Shown here: in pieces, positions 1-14,100 of the stretch | Position numbering within the stretch: position 1 is the first letter of the stretch | How the letters are laid out: each line of letters begins with the position of its first letter | Assembly: GCA_022575985.1 (NCBI GenBank) | Contig: JAKSXM010000156.1 | Location: forward strand, 2,728,001-2,792,000 | DNA from: Anagrus nilaparvatae | Taxonomy: Eukaryota; Arthropoda; Insecta; Hymenoptera; Mymaridae | Reading direction: 5' to 3' | DNA: 64,000 nucleotides | Program-made: the position numbers and the translations under genes | Notes under the pieces: model-generated | Seen by the model: only the letters and a program-made list of their open reading frames with translations | What the model was told of the DNA's origin: nothing | Database searches by the model: none

Positions 1-386
1 AGAAAACAAGGAATTTAAGACCCGTCAAAAGAGATAATTGCAAAAAATTTTTATTCCTTGCGCATGCGATTGTCAAACAAAATATTTTGACCCTGAAATC
101 GGATTCTAGGGAGAAATTAACAAGGAAAAGATTTTTTACCAAAAGGTTAAGATAAAAAATATGGAAAAAAACATGCCAGAAGGTATGGTAGTAAATAGTC
201 AAAAAATGAAAAAAAATTGAAATCACTTAAAAAAAGGGGTATTATATCTATATAGAAGGTTAAAAATTAGGAAAAATTATTATTTTATGTATACTTCGAC
301 AAAAAGCATTTGTGTCTTGATTTAACGACTTGGACATTCAATCTATATAGGTATACTTTACATATATTTACCCATGTGTACATATA

Positions 387-1005
387 CTCCAGTCAAAATA
401 CGGGTTTAGTTGTATATAGTTTCTGGACACCACCAGATTTGGTTTATTATAGGTTTTTTGGGTCGCTGATAACGAAAATCGTGGTCTTTTGTATGAGAAA
501 TTGAATCTTGACCCTTAAATTGGTCAAAACTTGCTCTAAAAAGGGTATTTTTGCTACATTTACTCTAAGCCTTTGAAATTTGGTACACGGAGATTTTTTG
601 GGTCGCTGATCACGAATATTCAATTATTTTTAATGATAAATTATAACATTGTCCTTAAATTGGCCCAAATTAACCCTAAAAAGGGAATTTTTGCTATATT
701 CACACTAGCCCTCTAAAATTTGGTATACGGGAGTTTTTTGGGTCGCTGGGCACGAATATTCAGGTATTTTTTATGCAAAATGAGACCTTCGCACTTAAAT
801 TGGCCCAAACTAGCCCAAACGGGGTTTTTATAAAATTTAATATTATATAATTTAAATATTATCGCCAATTTAAGGATCAAGCCCCAATTTTTCATAGAAA
901 AGACCTCGGTTTTCGAGTTCAGCGACCCAAAAAACCTATAGTAGACCAAATCTGGAGGTGGCCAGAAACAATACAACCCCCCCTTCTCCCGTATTTTGAC
1001 TGGAG
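387..1005. repeat. TIR element, family A copy 1
   Basis: The element begins CTCCAGTCAAAATACGGG and ends with its reverse complement CCCGTATTTTGACTGGAG, and both ends are flanked by TA, which suggests a TA target duplication as in Tc1/mariner-type elements. Inside are repeated units built around GGGTCGCTGATCACGAAT and a 'cccttaaattggcc' phrase, first in one and then in the other orientation, so the whole can fold back on itself. No convincing coding sequence is present; open frames over it are incidental. Related copies lie at 45646-46196 and 63441 to the window end, and a scrap at about 13608-13668. The transposon superfamily is inferred only from the TA flanks. Confidence 0.75.
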
Positions 1006-1025
1006 TATGTGTATTATAATACTAC

Positions 1026-2742
1026 ACCATTGAATAAAGGCTAAATTAAGGGCAAACTTGGACAAAAGTCCTCCAGAAATGAAAAGTTGTGGAATGTGTT
1101 GGTTTTGGGCTAATTTGAAAGGGGAAATAAAATCGGACATTCCAACCTAGTGCAGGGCCCCCCAGGGGGGACAAAGGCTGGGGCAAAACGGTTTTTTGCA
1201 AATAACTCAAAAAGTAAGCAAAATATAAAAAAAAGTTTCGACGAAAATGGTCTTTAGAAATTTTTCAGTCGGACGCCTTGGGACCGAGCTATAAGTGGTC
1301 AAAATTTAGACCTTTTTTACTAAATTTTCAAAAATCGATATTTTACGAAAGAAAAAAAAAACGCGTTTTTGATGAGTTTTTTTGATTTTTTGGTAGTCAA
1401 AAGTGTTAGACATGGGTATGTAAGGTTTTCTACATATAATAGTATGTTTATGGATGTAAAATTTTGCATGTATATGTTTCTACACCCCCACACATAGACG
1501 TTGCAACCCCTAGAATCTGCATTTTTTTAGTGTCCATTTATTGATGTTTTCAGCTAAAAAATCTTATAAATATGGGCAAACTTAGTATGGAATTACTTAT
1601 TAGAGATCCATACTATGTATTCAAATTAAAATATGCATGATATTTTTAATTAATTAAATCAAAACATATTTATTTTAATTTATTTATTGATCCTTCTTTT
1701 TACAACTTGTTTTTGTATAATAATTAGACGACTAGTTTCAGGAATAAATTCCCATCATCAGGTCTGTATTATAATTAAACTAAATTTATTTAAAACATTT
1801 GAATATGATATTGTAACTTTAGATTATGTCTGTATAGACTCACAAAATATTTAAATGTAATTTTGTCTGAAAACAAGAACCATTTTTTTCGAAAAAAATA
1901 AAAAATTGGATTTGTATGTTTTATACGCCTGGAAAATTTGATTTATTTTATATTTTTATAATATTTCAACTATTTGCAACATTTTTGGTACATAATAGTA
2001 AATTAGTTTGAGTCCATAACCGTTTTTTATACCAAAAAATGCTAAAAAATTAAAAATCCTAGATAAAATCGTTTTTTATTAATGCCAAATTACATTTAAA
2101 TATGTGCATATTTTGATTTTAATACAGAGTATGGATCTCTAATAAATAACTCCATACTAAGTTTGCCCATATTGATAAGATTTTTTAGCTGAAGACATCA
2201 AAAATTGGACACTAAAAAAAATGCATGTTCCAGGGGTTGCAACGTCTATGTGTGGGGGTACAGAAACAAATACATGCAAAATTTTATATCCACAAACATA
2301 CTATTATAATATGTAAAAAACCTTACATACCCATATCTAACACTTTTGACTACCAAAAAATCCAAAAAACTGTTTAAAAACGCGTTTTTTTTTTCTTTCG
2401 TGAAATATCGGTTTTTGAAAATTTGGTAAAAAAGGTCTGAACTTTGACCGCTTATAGCTCGGTTCCAGTGCGTCCGACTGAAAAATTTCTAAGAACCATT
2501 TTCGTCGGAAATTTTTTCAGCTACAATTTTTATTTACAACTTTTTTTTATATTTTGCTTACTTTTTGAGTTATTATTGCAAAATACCGTTTTTCCGCAGC
2601 TTTTGTCCCCCCTGGGGGGGCCAGCACTGGATTGGAATGACGGATTTTGTTTGCTCTTTCAAATTAGACCAAAACCAACAAATTCCACAACTTTTCATTT
2701 CTGGAGGATTTTTGTCCAAGTCGAGATCTTTATTCAATGGCC
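1026..2742. repeat. Fold-back element with about 600 bp arms
   Basis: Left arm about 1026-1650 and right arm about 2090-2742 are inverted copies. Matching landmarks are the CCCCCCAGGGGGGACAAAG block near 1158 and its mirror near 2608, the 'gtcggacgcc' site near 1270 and its mirror near 2470, and the 'tgtgtgggggt' site near 1490 and its mirror near 2250. The arms differ by scattered substitutions and small indels, so the copy is not very recent. The 440 bp centre is AT-rich with no coding signal. It starts only some 20 bases after the neighbouring family A element. I see no transposase and cannot assign a superfamily. Confidence 0.75.
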
Positions 2743-5136
2743 TATACACATATTTACAGCTAATAATACCGATAATGTAAATATTCATAATAATAATATT
2801 GTAATTTATTAAAAGAATTTTGTTATCAAAAATAATTTAAAATCGATAAAACTTTCAAAAAAATCAAAAATGAAATATCATTGAACTTAAACAAATGTGT
2901 AATAAATATTAAGTAGTATACTTATTACACCTATAGATATATAATTACTTATAATCTTGTTTGGAATTTACAAAAATTTTAAAATACTAAGTAAATAATA
3001 TAATTAATATATTATCAATGCAATTATTAAAAAAAAAATATATCAACTAGAAAATTATCATACCTGATAATCATATTAAAAATTAAAACAAAAACTCTAG
3101 GTAGTAGTAATCTTTATGTGAAATCAATTTTTTTTCTTTTTAAATTTTAAATTAAAACAACAAAAAATAATTTTAAAAATGATAATTTTTTCTCATTATT
3201 TTTAAAAAAATATATATTATCGTTCTTTTATGAGAAAAGGTCACGAAAAATTGGATAATTATTACGTCAGTTGTATTAGTTAAAATCCAACTATTTGTAA
3301 GCTGAATTTTTAAATAATTGGGAATAGTTTTACCATTTTGTCCAAAAATGGAGTCAACTTAAAAGGATTTTTGTTTTCTAAAATATAAGGGACATGGGTC
3401 TAGTTTTTTATTCTCATTGGTCTTTTCAACTCTGTAAATCTATTGTGCCCATTTTAGGCGCTGAGCAGCGGCAGGTCGAAATTAAAAAAACGCAGAAAAA
3501 TTGAATTAAAAGTAGATTAACAGTAAGTTCTTTGTAATTTTTGTTTCTTAAAAGTTATTTATTTTTAAAACAAAGAATACAAGACCACCCGAGTGGTAAT
3601 TCATCAATTCCTTAAAAAGTTTAGTTGGAGCTATGTTGTTTTTAAAAAATGTCAACTTTGGCTGTTGATATCTCTGAACCTACTGATCCAAATAAAAAAC
3701 TTTTAGTGAAAGATGGAAGTATTTGAATATATAATAAGTTTGCTAAATGGCAGGGGTTTTCATAGAGTAGTTTCGGATTTAGCTATTTTCAAGTATTAAA
3801 AAATAAAATTATAATTTTTATTCGAATATTTTAAGAATTTTACTTAGTACTTTCTAACTTTTGATTTAGTTATTTTTTAATGGTATATCAAATTATTAAT
3901 TCTTAACATTCAGCCTTGGATTTCGGATTTTCTGAATTTGAAAAATTAGCACAGATTGCCATCAAAGTTTATGAAGTTTGAACAGCGAATGGCTATCCAA
4001 AAGTGATTCAATAAAGCAAACTAATCCTAAATTTTTTGCATTTTTGACCAATTTTCGTGACTCTGTGACTCTTCAGTCCAACTCGAGTTCCAACTTGAGG
4101 CCTACTTGGCGTAAAATCCCTATTATGAATATTCAATTCTTTCATAAAAATCTTGTCCGATAGTGTAAACTAATTGCAATATTAGAAAATAATATTATGA
4201 CTAATATTAAACTTTCAAAATTTTTTCTATTTATTGATTTTTATAGTTTTGACAAATTTTCAATTTTTCTTTTAACAAACTCGATACTGTTATGACCTTT
4301 ACTTGCTGTAATAAATAATAAACTGATAATTGCAAATAATATGTAGTTAAAAACCGAGTGTACATATAATTTTTGCATTATTAAATTAATCATTTCTCGT
4401 ATAAAATCACAATTAACATATAATAATAATTAATTAAATACATACAATAATAAAATTATTGAAAAAACTATAAAATTCAAAAATTAGCATATTTTAATCC
4501 ATAAATAAAAACCTTGAAAAGTATATAAAATTTTAGATATATAAATATTTTTATTAATAATAAATTAATTATAAATTAATTATTCAATTTTATGTATTAA
4601 AAATTTTTAGAAAATTTTTTTTTGCTATTAAACAATATAAATATTATAACTGTTATATATACCTACACAAATGTACTAATATAAAATTTCTGATAATATT
4701 GAAGGTTATTATGTAAGAATAATAACAATAAAAAAAAATTTTTATTAACTATACAAGTAACACTGAAAAAGTGAAATTTTTTTTTTTTTAATTGCAGTTA
4801 TGATATTGAAAATATGGCCATCAAGCGCTGAAAAAAAATTGGTTTTTTTTTTTTCTAATCACTAAATATTTTTAAAGAAAACAAGAAATTTAAATTATAT
4901 TAATTTTTAAAAATTATCATTATTATCGGTAATATATAAATATGTGTGTGTGAGTGTGTTTACTATATAGTATTTTGAAATAGTAGGTAAAACGCGCGCG
5001 CCACAGACCGAATTGTTTGAATGGTTTTTGTATTGTCCACAAATAATATATTCTCTTTTGATCTCTCATAGTCAGTAACATTAAAACTGTTCAATCGGTT
5101 GTTAGTGATATTTTTTTTTATTTTTTTTTTTCAAAA
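2743..5136. other. AT-rich upstream region of 5'-nucleotidase
   Basis: No gene or clear repeat is supported here. The stretch is very AT-rich with homopolymer runs, a short TG-rich run near 4940-4960 and a small GC patch (aacgcgcgcgcc) near 4990. The last 150 bases before the 5'-nucleotidase start should contain its promoter and 5' leader, but I cannot place a start site. A 61-codon open frame at 3978-4163 has no recognisable features and is probably chance. Confidence 0.5.
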
Positions 5137-8100
5137 ATGAAATTAATAATTTTATTAATTATTTCGATAATTAAATTTACATACTCTGCACCATTGAGTA
5201 ACAATGATTTATTGACAATTAGAATTGTGCATACGAATGATATGCATGCAAGGTAGTTTTTTTTAAATTATTTACAAAAATAGTGAATTTTGTGTTTAAA
5301 AAATGATTTTTTTAAAGGTTTGAAGAAACAAATAAATTATCAGTACCTGTGTGTTCAGAAAAAGAAAAAGAAGATAATAATTGTTACGGTGGTTTTTCTA
5401 GAATAGCAACACTTGTTAGAAAAGCTAAAAAACAAACCAAAATACCAACATTTTTTTTAAATGCTGGTGATACTTATCAAGGTTCGCCAATTTTTACTGA
5501 ATTTAAATATAAAGTTGTTGCTGACTTGTTAAACATATTATCACCAGATGCTGTTGTAAGTTTTTTATAATCTGTTTTTATTCATTTTTTTGCGCTTAAT
5601 TTTTCAAGGGTTATTAGATGCAAAATTAATGGTTTTTTTTTATTTTGAAAGCATCTGTTTGTATTAAGTACCTAAACTTTAAAGAAGTTATTTTTTTATT
5701 TAAAAAAATTTTTTCAATACTTTTTCAATAATTTATTGATTTTAGCTAAAATGTCAATTTTATAGTAAAAAGCAAATGCATGTTTGTGTACTCATTTTTT
5801 TTTTGCTTCGATAAGTGGCAAATTTCGTTAAGTAATCCCTGGCTGTTATCCTCTAAAAGGGTTAATCCTGTCCGAAACGCGATGCTCCTAAATTTGTTTA
5901 TTTTTTACGTCCAAAACTGACTGTGTTATACCCAATGAAACAAATTTGACAATTTTCTACTAAATTTATGACTTTCATGAATTTTTTCAAAATCTGTAAC
6001 TTAAAATTAAGATACAACAAAAAATTATAATTGAGCATGAGTATAGACCACGTTTAGAGGGTCAATATTGAATCAAAGAGCCTTATCTTTAAAATTAAAC
6101 AATTAATAATTTTTTTCATTTGATTTTTATTGAATGCAAAATTGAAAATATACAAAAATAAATTCAATCACGTATCCTTTATTTCTTTTAAAGGGTTGTT
6201 AACCCTCTCAGTGAATGAATTGAATGTTCAGATTTATAAATAGTGTATTATTTTTGATTGTTTAAATCTGGTTTAAATATAGTTATATAATAATGTTTGA
6301 TCGATTGCCATTGACGTTTATAACTTAAACATATACAGAAAATAAAAAACTTCAATTTCAATTTTAAAATTTAAACGGGTTTTTTTTTTCATTTAATTGT
6401 TGCTAAATTTATAATAAAGTTACTAAATTTTAAAAAATATTTATTAAATTTTTGATATCCCTAAAAAATAAATTTTAACTATAAAATTAAGAAGGTATCA
6501 GTACATGAATGATCACCAGTACCCGAACGATCGTTGAGTATTTAATTTTTTTCATATTATTAGTTAATTTTGAATTTCGAAAATGAATAAATATTGAAGC
6601 TGAAGGATTGCTACGTAATTTAAAAAATAAAATTTTAAGACTATCTTTGGCATCAACAGAGAAACAAAGAATTTAAAATTTTAGGCCATTCCTGTACTGG
6701 TGCAAAAAACATGTGAATATCACTTAATTTTAGAAATCAAAATACTAATTGGGACAAAATGTTTGTGTTAATTAGTAAGGATTTAAAGTAGCCATTAAAA
6801 ACAAATGTTTACCATTAATAAAATTATTTATAAAATATTTATTATTTAATAAACTAAAATCCTTAACCAATCATGTACTGGTACGAGCACCTTAAAGAAA
6901 ATTTTTTTTTTTTCATTTTCCAAATTTTTATCTTGGTTGAACTAAAAATAAAATAAGTGAAATTTTTTTATTTTTTAAAATTTTTTCAAACTAAATACAG
7001 TAGGCGTTCACTAATCCAAACTCGCATGATTCGAACGACGCTTAATCCGAATCAGGTGACGCCAACGACGGATTATTTAAAAATTTTTGTAAAAATTTTT
7101 CAAAATATACTTTAAATAATTTAAGATGAAAAAAAGATTTAAATACGAAAAGACTGATATGTAAATGTATTATTTGAAAAACGATTATAAAAATAATAGG
7201 CTTAAAAAGGAGTAGTTTATTCATTAGGTTTTTTATTTAAAAAAAAATTTTTCTTCTTTTATTTTACTTTCAATTTAATTTAAAATCTTTCTTTTAGTAC
7301 ACGAACACGAACACCTGCACTTATTTAATTCATCTAATTTATGCACTTCGCAGGTATTATGCGGGTTGAAAAAAAATGATGACAGAGCTTAATGAAATAG
7401 GAAAATTATTAAAAATAAAACATTTTAAAACTTAAATAAACTTTATTTTACCCCTTTTATAGAATTAACTTTTTTTTAATTAAGAAATAAAAATCCGAGC
7501 TTTGACATTGATCTTATGGGAGCAATACTTTGAAGCTTTGAAAAAATATAAAAATGATGACTCAGGAGAATAAAATTAGCAAGAAATGATAAATAAATGA
7601 TCGAAGATTAAATTTCCAGTTTATTTTCCCCGCCTTATAGACTTTAATTTTAAATAAATAGTTAAAAACTATGTAAATAACCTGAAATTATACTAATACA
7701 TATATGATTTCACATATGTATGTAGCGTCGATAATTTAGAATGCGATAAAAAAAATTATTTTTGTTTGTCCAACCCGCATAAGACCCGCTCTTCGCCCCA
7801 ATTGATTTGGACTAACGAGCACCTACTGTAGACTACGATCTGTTTAATGTTGAAATTGTGATGAAAGACACTTTTCTGCTATATTATGCAGTGTCTTTGA
7901 TTTTAATGTATAAATTCGTTAGTGTAATTGTCCACATAGATATTATAAAATTCCGGACTTGTATCTATCTTAATGTAATATCTCTGATAATACTATAATA
8001 AGATTGTTTGAGATAATAATTACTTAAATTATTTAAAAATTAAATCATTGATAAAAAAAGAAAAGAATTTTTTTCTCACGTTTTGGGAATTTGATCTCAT

Positions 8101-11100
8101 GTATGAGTTTCTTTATCAGTAGATCAAAAAAAAAAAGTGGTTACACGTGTACTTTATGTTTAAAATTTTTAAAATAACGTAATATACGTTAAAAAAATAT
8201 TCAAAAAGAAAAATCATAAAATATTTGTTACTACATTTTTTAATTTTCAAAAATATATGAAAGTGTTTCATCAAATCGTTAATCAAAAAAATTGAGATTA
8301 AATTTCTTCAAAGAAATTAAATTTCATAGAAATCTATGTTAAAATAATATTAAAAAAATAATTAATTCAAGGGGATTTCCCCGTTTATATATTTTTTGTT
8401 TCTTTTTTTAAAAATGTTACACCTTTCAAAAATTAGGTAATTTAAAATATTTACTTGAATATTTATAGAAAATAATATGATGTGCTTCGATGTCAGGCTG
8501 CTGCGATTGAATTTTGCTTGAATTGCTTGAAAATTCTAGCAGCTACTAAAAAACTTTGCTTAGTTGTTATAAAGACAAATGTTTATTAAAATAATAAAAT
8601 AATATACAAATTTTCATAAAATTTCATGATTCGTACAAAAAATAATTTTTATAATGAGTATAATGACACAAAACTTGTTTGAATTTTCGAGATTAAGTCA
8701 TTAAGCAAAATTGAAGAGCAGCAACTTTACAGTGTATAATAGCATATCATTGTTAATTGAAAGCAAAGAGTCGGTAGTAATTTTTAATAAATAACCATTA
8801 CCCAAGGGTATAACTAACTAATATGCACCAATACAACGAAATTTTAATATTTTTAACATTTTACTACCATAAAATGAGTTTACTTTACATAGAGAAAAAT
8901 CCTTTGTTTGCTAACAAATATATTGAGAATTTAATGAACAATTCTTTTATTCTGCAAAATACCGAGGGGCCACGAAAAAATAATAGAAATATAATAATTC
9001 TGCAGTCAAATTTTACCATGCATTATGTACCCTTTTATATTATTCCTTTTTCTTGATTTATTAAATGTATTTTTAAATACTGAAATATTCAGACCTATAA
9101 ATATTTTTATTTACATAATATTAGGTATTGTTAAATAAATAAGCTCAATTTTTACTTTTATAATTAAGTCCATAAAATAAAAATTAAATATTAGTTATGA
9201 AAAGAAAAAATACAAATTAGCAAATCTGAGTGAAATCAGCTCAATCTTTGATTAGGGCTGAAGACTTTATTTTTTTTAATTACACTGTAAAAAGTGACTT
9301 TCTTATATTAACATAAAAATTGGAACATTTTCGAAAAATTGTAAATTATTAAAAAAATTTGTAAATATTCGAAAAAAATTGTATATTTACCAAATTTAGC
9401 ATATTAACAAAAAATTCGAGTATTCTCGATTTTTTTGTGAATTCCCAAAAAAAATTGATAATTTACAATTTTTTTTCGAAAATTACAAAAAATAGTTATA
9501 AATTTCCGAAAAATAGTTGTGAATTTACAATTTTTTTTCGTAAAATCACAAAAATAAATCAAAAATTCTCGAATTTTTCGATAATACATTAAATTTAGTA
9601 AATTTACAATTTTGATCGAATATTTACAAAATTTTTTTCTAATTCACTAATTTTTCGAAAAAATTCTATTTTTTTTGTAAATCTAAAAAAGTTACTTTTT
9701 ACAGTGTACCTACGAAATGCGTTATATTCCTTTGCTTTTTAGTTTCAAATAGATCTGCCACACTGCAAAATGAAATGAAAATAAAAAAAAATAAAAATTA
9801 TTTATGGTGGGAAAAACCGCGCTTTTTAAAATGTTTTTATTTACGTATTAATAATTAATTCAAATTAATAATTTATTAATTATTCACGTAATTATTAGTT
9901 AATTAAGTGATTTTAATAAATATTTCATTTATTACATTTGATTATCGATGAAATAAAAGTTTCCCCCTCCACTGATATTTTTTTAATTTTATTTTTATTT
10001 TCATTTTATTTTGCAGTGTGGCAGGTCTGTAATATTGATTTAGGCTCCTTGACGAATTTAAAAAAAAAGTGAATTCTTAGCTTTTCTCCGCTACCCGTTC
10101 TATGCAATGTAATTGCTGCCTTAAACGCTTAAGAATTATGAAAAATCCATAGCCACCATTATTTTGCAATAATTTGTTAATAAAAAAAAAAATTGACCGA
10201 AAAATTCTCAAAATGGACTCCAGATTCGTTTTCAGCGAGTCGAAAAAAATAAATTCCATTTATTTTTATCCTCGGAAAAAGAAATTTAATCTTTAATGGT
10301 GATTATACTAATCAAATATTATATAAATTATATTAATTATACTAATTAAATACTGACTGGCGACTAGATTACATCGTATCACAACGAATGAACGAAATTT
10401 TTGTCATTTGCCGAGTCATTTGCAATTGTTTGAGCAAGAAAAAAATTCCGCTAGTCACAAGCCGAATCCCACTAGCCACAAGCTTTTTTGAAAAAATCTT
10501 AAATTTAGTCTTTTTTAACATTAATTTATCAAATCTTTATACAAACGTTTTCGAGTTATCATAGTTTTTATGAAATTATTAAAAAACCTGACTATATATG
10601 GTTGGTGATATCTTTTTAACTATATAAGTTAAAAATAAATTACTAGGAAGCGAAATTTTAGCTTTGCAACATACCTATAATTATTTCGCAATTAATTGGT
10701 AGAGGTTTCTTCTTATTCTAGAACATACTTCACATTTTCACACTTATTGTATGTTAAAAAACTAGATCTTTTTTTATTATTTCAAAAAATCTGTGATACT
10801 AAAATTTTTGGTCAGTTGGGGTTTACGGTTTTTAAAATGAACCAATCATATATCTATTAAATTAATAAACAGTATGCAAAAAACAAAAATCAAAAGCTAA
10901 AATGCAGTTATTATGCAATCCCTGATAACGTTATAAAAATATATAAAATTTTGATGTATATGTCGCAGGCGTTTTGTTGTTTTCCGTCACTTTGTAAATA
11001 GCCTAGGCTATTTATGAAGTGACGAGGCCGGATTAGGCACTTTATATTTTAGATAAGAATTACCATAAAAATAACGAAAGTACTAGTCATTTTGAAGGGA

Positions 11101-14100
11101 GTGAAAAAGATTATTTTAAGAGGATTAAAAAAATATAAAAGTACTAGGCGTTTTAGAGTTTTGAAAATTTATCATTTTATGCCTTTGTCAATCTCATATT
11201 TGTTTATTTACGTTTATTGAAAATTTAAATTAGCTTAGTCACTTTCTAATTTCTTGGAGAAACGGTTTTGGTAGGTGTACCTAAGGATGACCGCGGACCA
11301 TTAGATGCCCATAATATCCTAGGCAAAATGGTAGATTTTCGGAATGAACTTTCAAATTTCAACGACCATTGGTACCTTAAATAATTGGTACCTGCGGAAT
11401 GAATTTCAGCCAACAGAAATCGAAATAAATGAGCCTCTTCAAAAAGAAGATATTTCTTTGCGAGAAGCAGCTGCTAATATTTTGGTGGCCAGGGTGTTAG
11501 CAAATGCAATCGCAGCTTTAAAAAATAAGTGTAAAACCTTAAAATGCTCATGTTTTAAAAACAAACTTTTATGTAATTCACGATACCATGGTAAATCAAC
11601 ATGCGCAAATAAAACATAGTTAACTTTCTTATTGAAACACAAAAATACGTTTGAAAAATATTGCTAATAATTTTTTAATATTATTTACATTTTTATTATG
11701 AGATTGAATGAGGCATAAAATAATAAATTTTTCAAAACTCTAAAACGACTAGTAATTTTATATTTTTTTAATCCTCTTAAAATAATCTTTTTCACTCGCT
11801 ACAAAATGACTAGTACTTTCGTTATTTTTATGGTAATTTTTATCTAAAATATAAAGTGCCTAATCCGGCCTCGTCACTTCATAAATAGCCTAGGCTATTT
11901 ACAAAGTGACGGAAAACAACAAAACGCCTGCGACATATACATACATTGAGACTATAATTAGGGATTAGCTATTTTCCTTATTAATTATACGTATTTTATC
12001 TACACAATAAAGTAAAATTTGTTTGGAAAAATATAAACTATATTAAAATTTCAGAATTTTTTCAAATTTTTTCCTCTCAGATTAACAATAATTATTATAT
12101 AATACTTCCAACATTTACAATTATTAGTGAATAATCAAATAAGACTAATAGGTATAATAAAAAAATTGCTTATTCAACAATTAACAATTAAAAAATGGAT
12201 TTATTTATAATATGGATCCATATCGAGTAAAAAGAATTTCTTCAATCTCAGAACTTATACAATCATAATATTAAATTTTTTATTTTCAAAATTGATTATC
12301 AAAATTATTTTTTCTATTATAATTAATAATTTACAAATTATCAAATGCTAATCCCCAATTTTAAAAAATTCTAAAATTCTAAATTCTAGTTTTTATTATT
12401 TGAATCGAGATTTAAATAGCAAATAATATGAAATGTTCAAAGTTGAAGAAAATAACTCGCACATGTCTACACATACGGGTTTAAAAAGTCTTAGCTCCTT
12501 AAAATTAATTAGTTTCATGTTGGCTTTTAATATTATAATTATTATATTTTATGCAAAATGTTTACTTATTTTCAATTCAAGCCGGACCTTATGCAAAAAT
12601 TGAATGGATAAGATGCGTTGTTGTTAATATGAGGGTTAAATTAAAATTTTTATGAATGAAAACGTTTTTCTCCACCTTGAAAACCCCCAATCATCCAGAA
12701 TATAAAGTCAAAAGTAAAGAGGCCAGGAATTCGGTATAATACAGTTTTTTGGAAACACATTTTTTTGAACTTTTTTTTTTGAACTTTTTGCCGCAAATTT
12801 ATGGCCATGCGGAGCAGCTACAGTGAGGAAATTATGCTTGTTCCGTTTATTTCCTTTTGAGTTCACAAAAAAATGTTGATTCCTAATTTTACCCGATTTA
12901 GGTGATTTTATGGCTACCACTACTGTAGTAGGGTAAGTGTACTAGTGGTCGGCCACCCCCCACTAGTCGGCCACCTTGCTCGTATTTGAGTAATTACTAA
13001 TTATTTTTTTAAATAAATTGAAAAATAAAGTTAGAATATTGTTCTTATAAGTATTAATAATATTTGCAAATAAAAATTTTTGCTTTTGAACAAATTAAAA
13101 TATAAATAAAAAAATAAAAACAAAACCATGCTCTCAGAAGAGCTCTTTCCTTACGATTTGCTTTATGACTCGCGCCTCAGCCGGCTACTTTTATTCTTGA
13201 AATTTCTAATATTTTCTTTTAATGCGAAGGCTAAAAATCCTGTTATTATTAATGTACAATATATTAAAATAGTTTAGTACACTTAATGGTTAAAAAAAAC
13301 TGCAAATATTAAAAATAATTAATAATTAAATATACGGTCGACCGCACTGGTGACACTTTTTTCACTATTATTTTTTAGTAGTCGGCATGTTCTAAAAACT
13401 CTTGTAACGGCAATATTTTTGATTCTTTTTGTAAAGTAGATTAGTATTAGTACCCTATATAGCTAATCGAAATTAGTAATTTTATAAAATCACTAAGGCC
13501 TCTTCGTAAATTTGATGAAAACGATTTAAAAAATTTATTTTCAACAAAATTACTATACTCCAATGGAGGAGGGAGGGTGGTTACTTACTGGCATTCATCA
13601 GATTCGGTCAACTACAGGTTTTTTGGGTCACTGATCACGAATTTCAGAGCCTTTTTTATGAGAAAATTTACTTAATTTAGTATAGTAACAAAAAAATTCA
13701 CAACTATTTTTCGTAAATTTACAACTATTTTTTGAAAATTTTCAAAAAAAAATTGTAAATTATCGAGAATCGAGAATACTCGAATTTTTTGTTAATATAC
13801 TAAATTTTGTAAATATACGATTTTTTTCGAATATTTACACATTTTTTCGAAAATTTACTAATTTTTCGAAAATTTTCTAATTTTTTTGTTAATATAAGAA
13901 AGTTACTTTTTACAGTGTAGTGCAACTTTATGTTTCCATAACTTGAGAGTTACCCCAAAGTTACGAAAGAGATGTTTAAGTTCACGAATTGAAGGTTATA
14001 ATTTACAAATCAGGTCTAAAAATTTGAACCACAATTCCATTAACCAATTTTTTTTTATTCGCATTTATCTATAACCCCCTGAAACCACCCTTAGAGTAGG

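Noticed and set aside
310..504. Open frame of 64 codons at the left edge
   Set aside because: Lies partly in the family A element and has no coding composition.
2444..2812. Open frame of 122 codons
   Set aside because: Overlaps the right arm of the fold-back element; its mirror in the left arm is not open, and the composition is that of the repeat.
11439..11642. Minus-strand open frame over the element remnant
   Set aside because: Antisense shadow of the cysteine-rich tail encoded on the plus strand.
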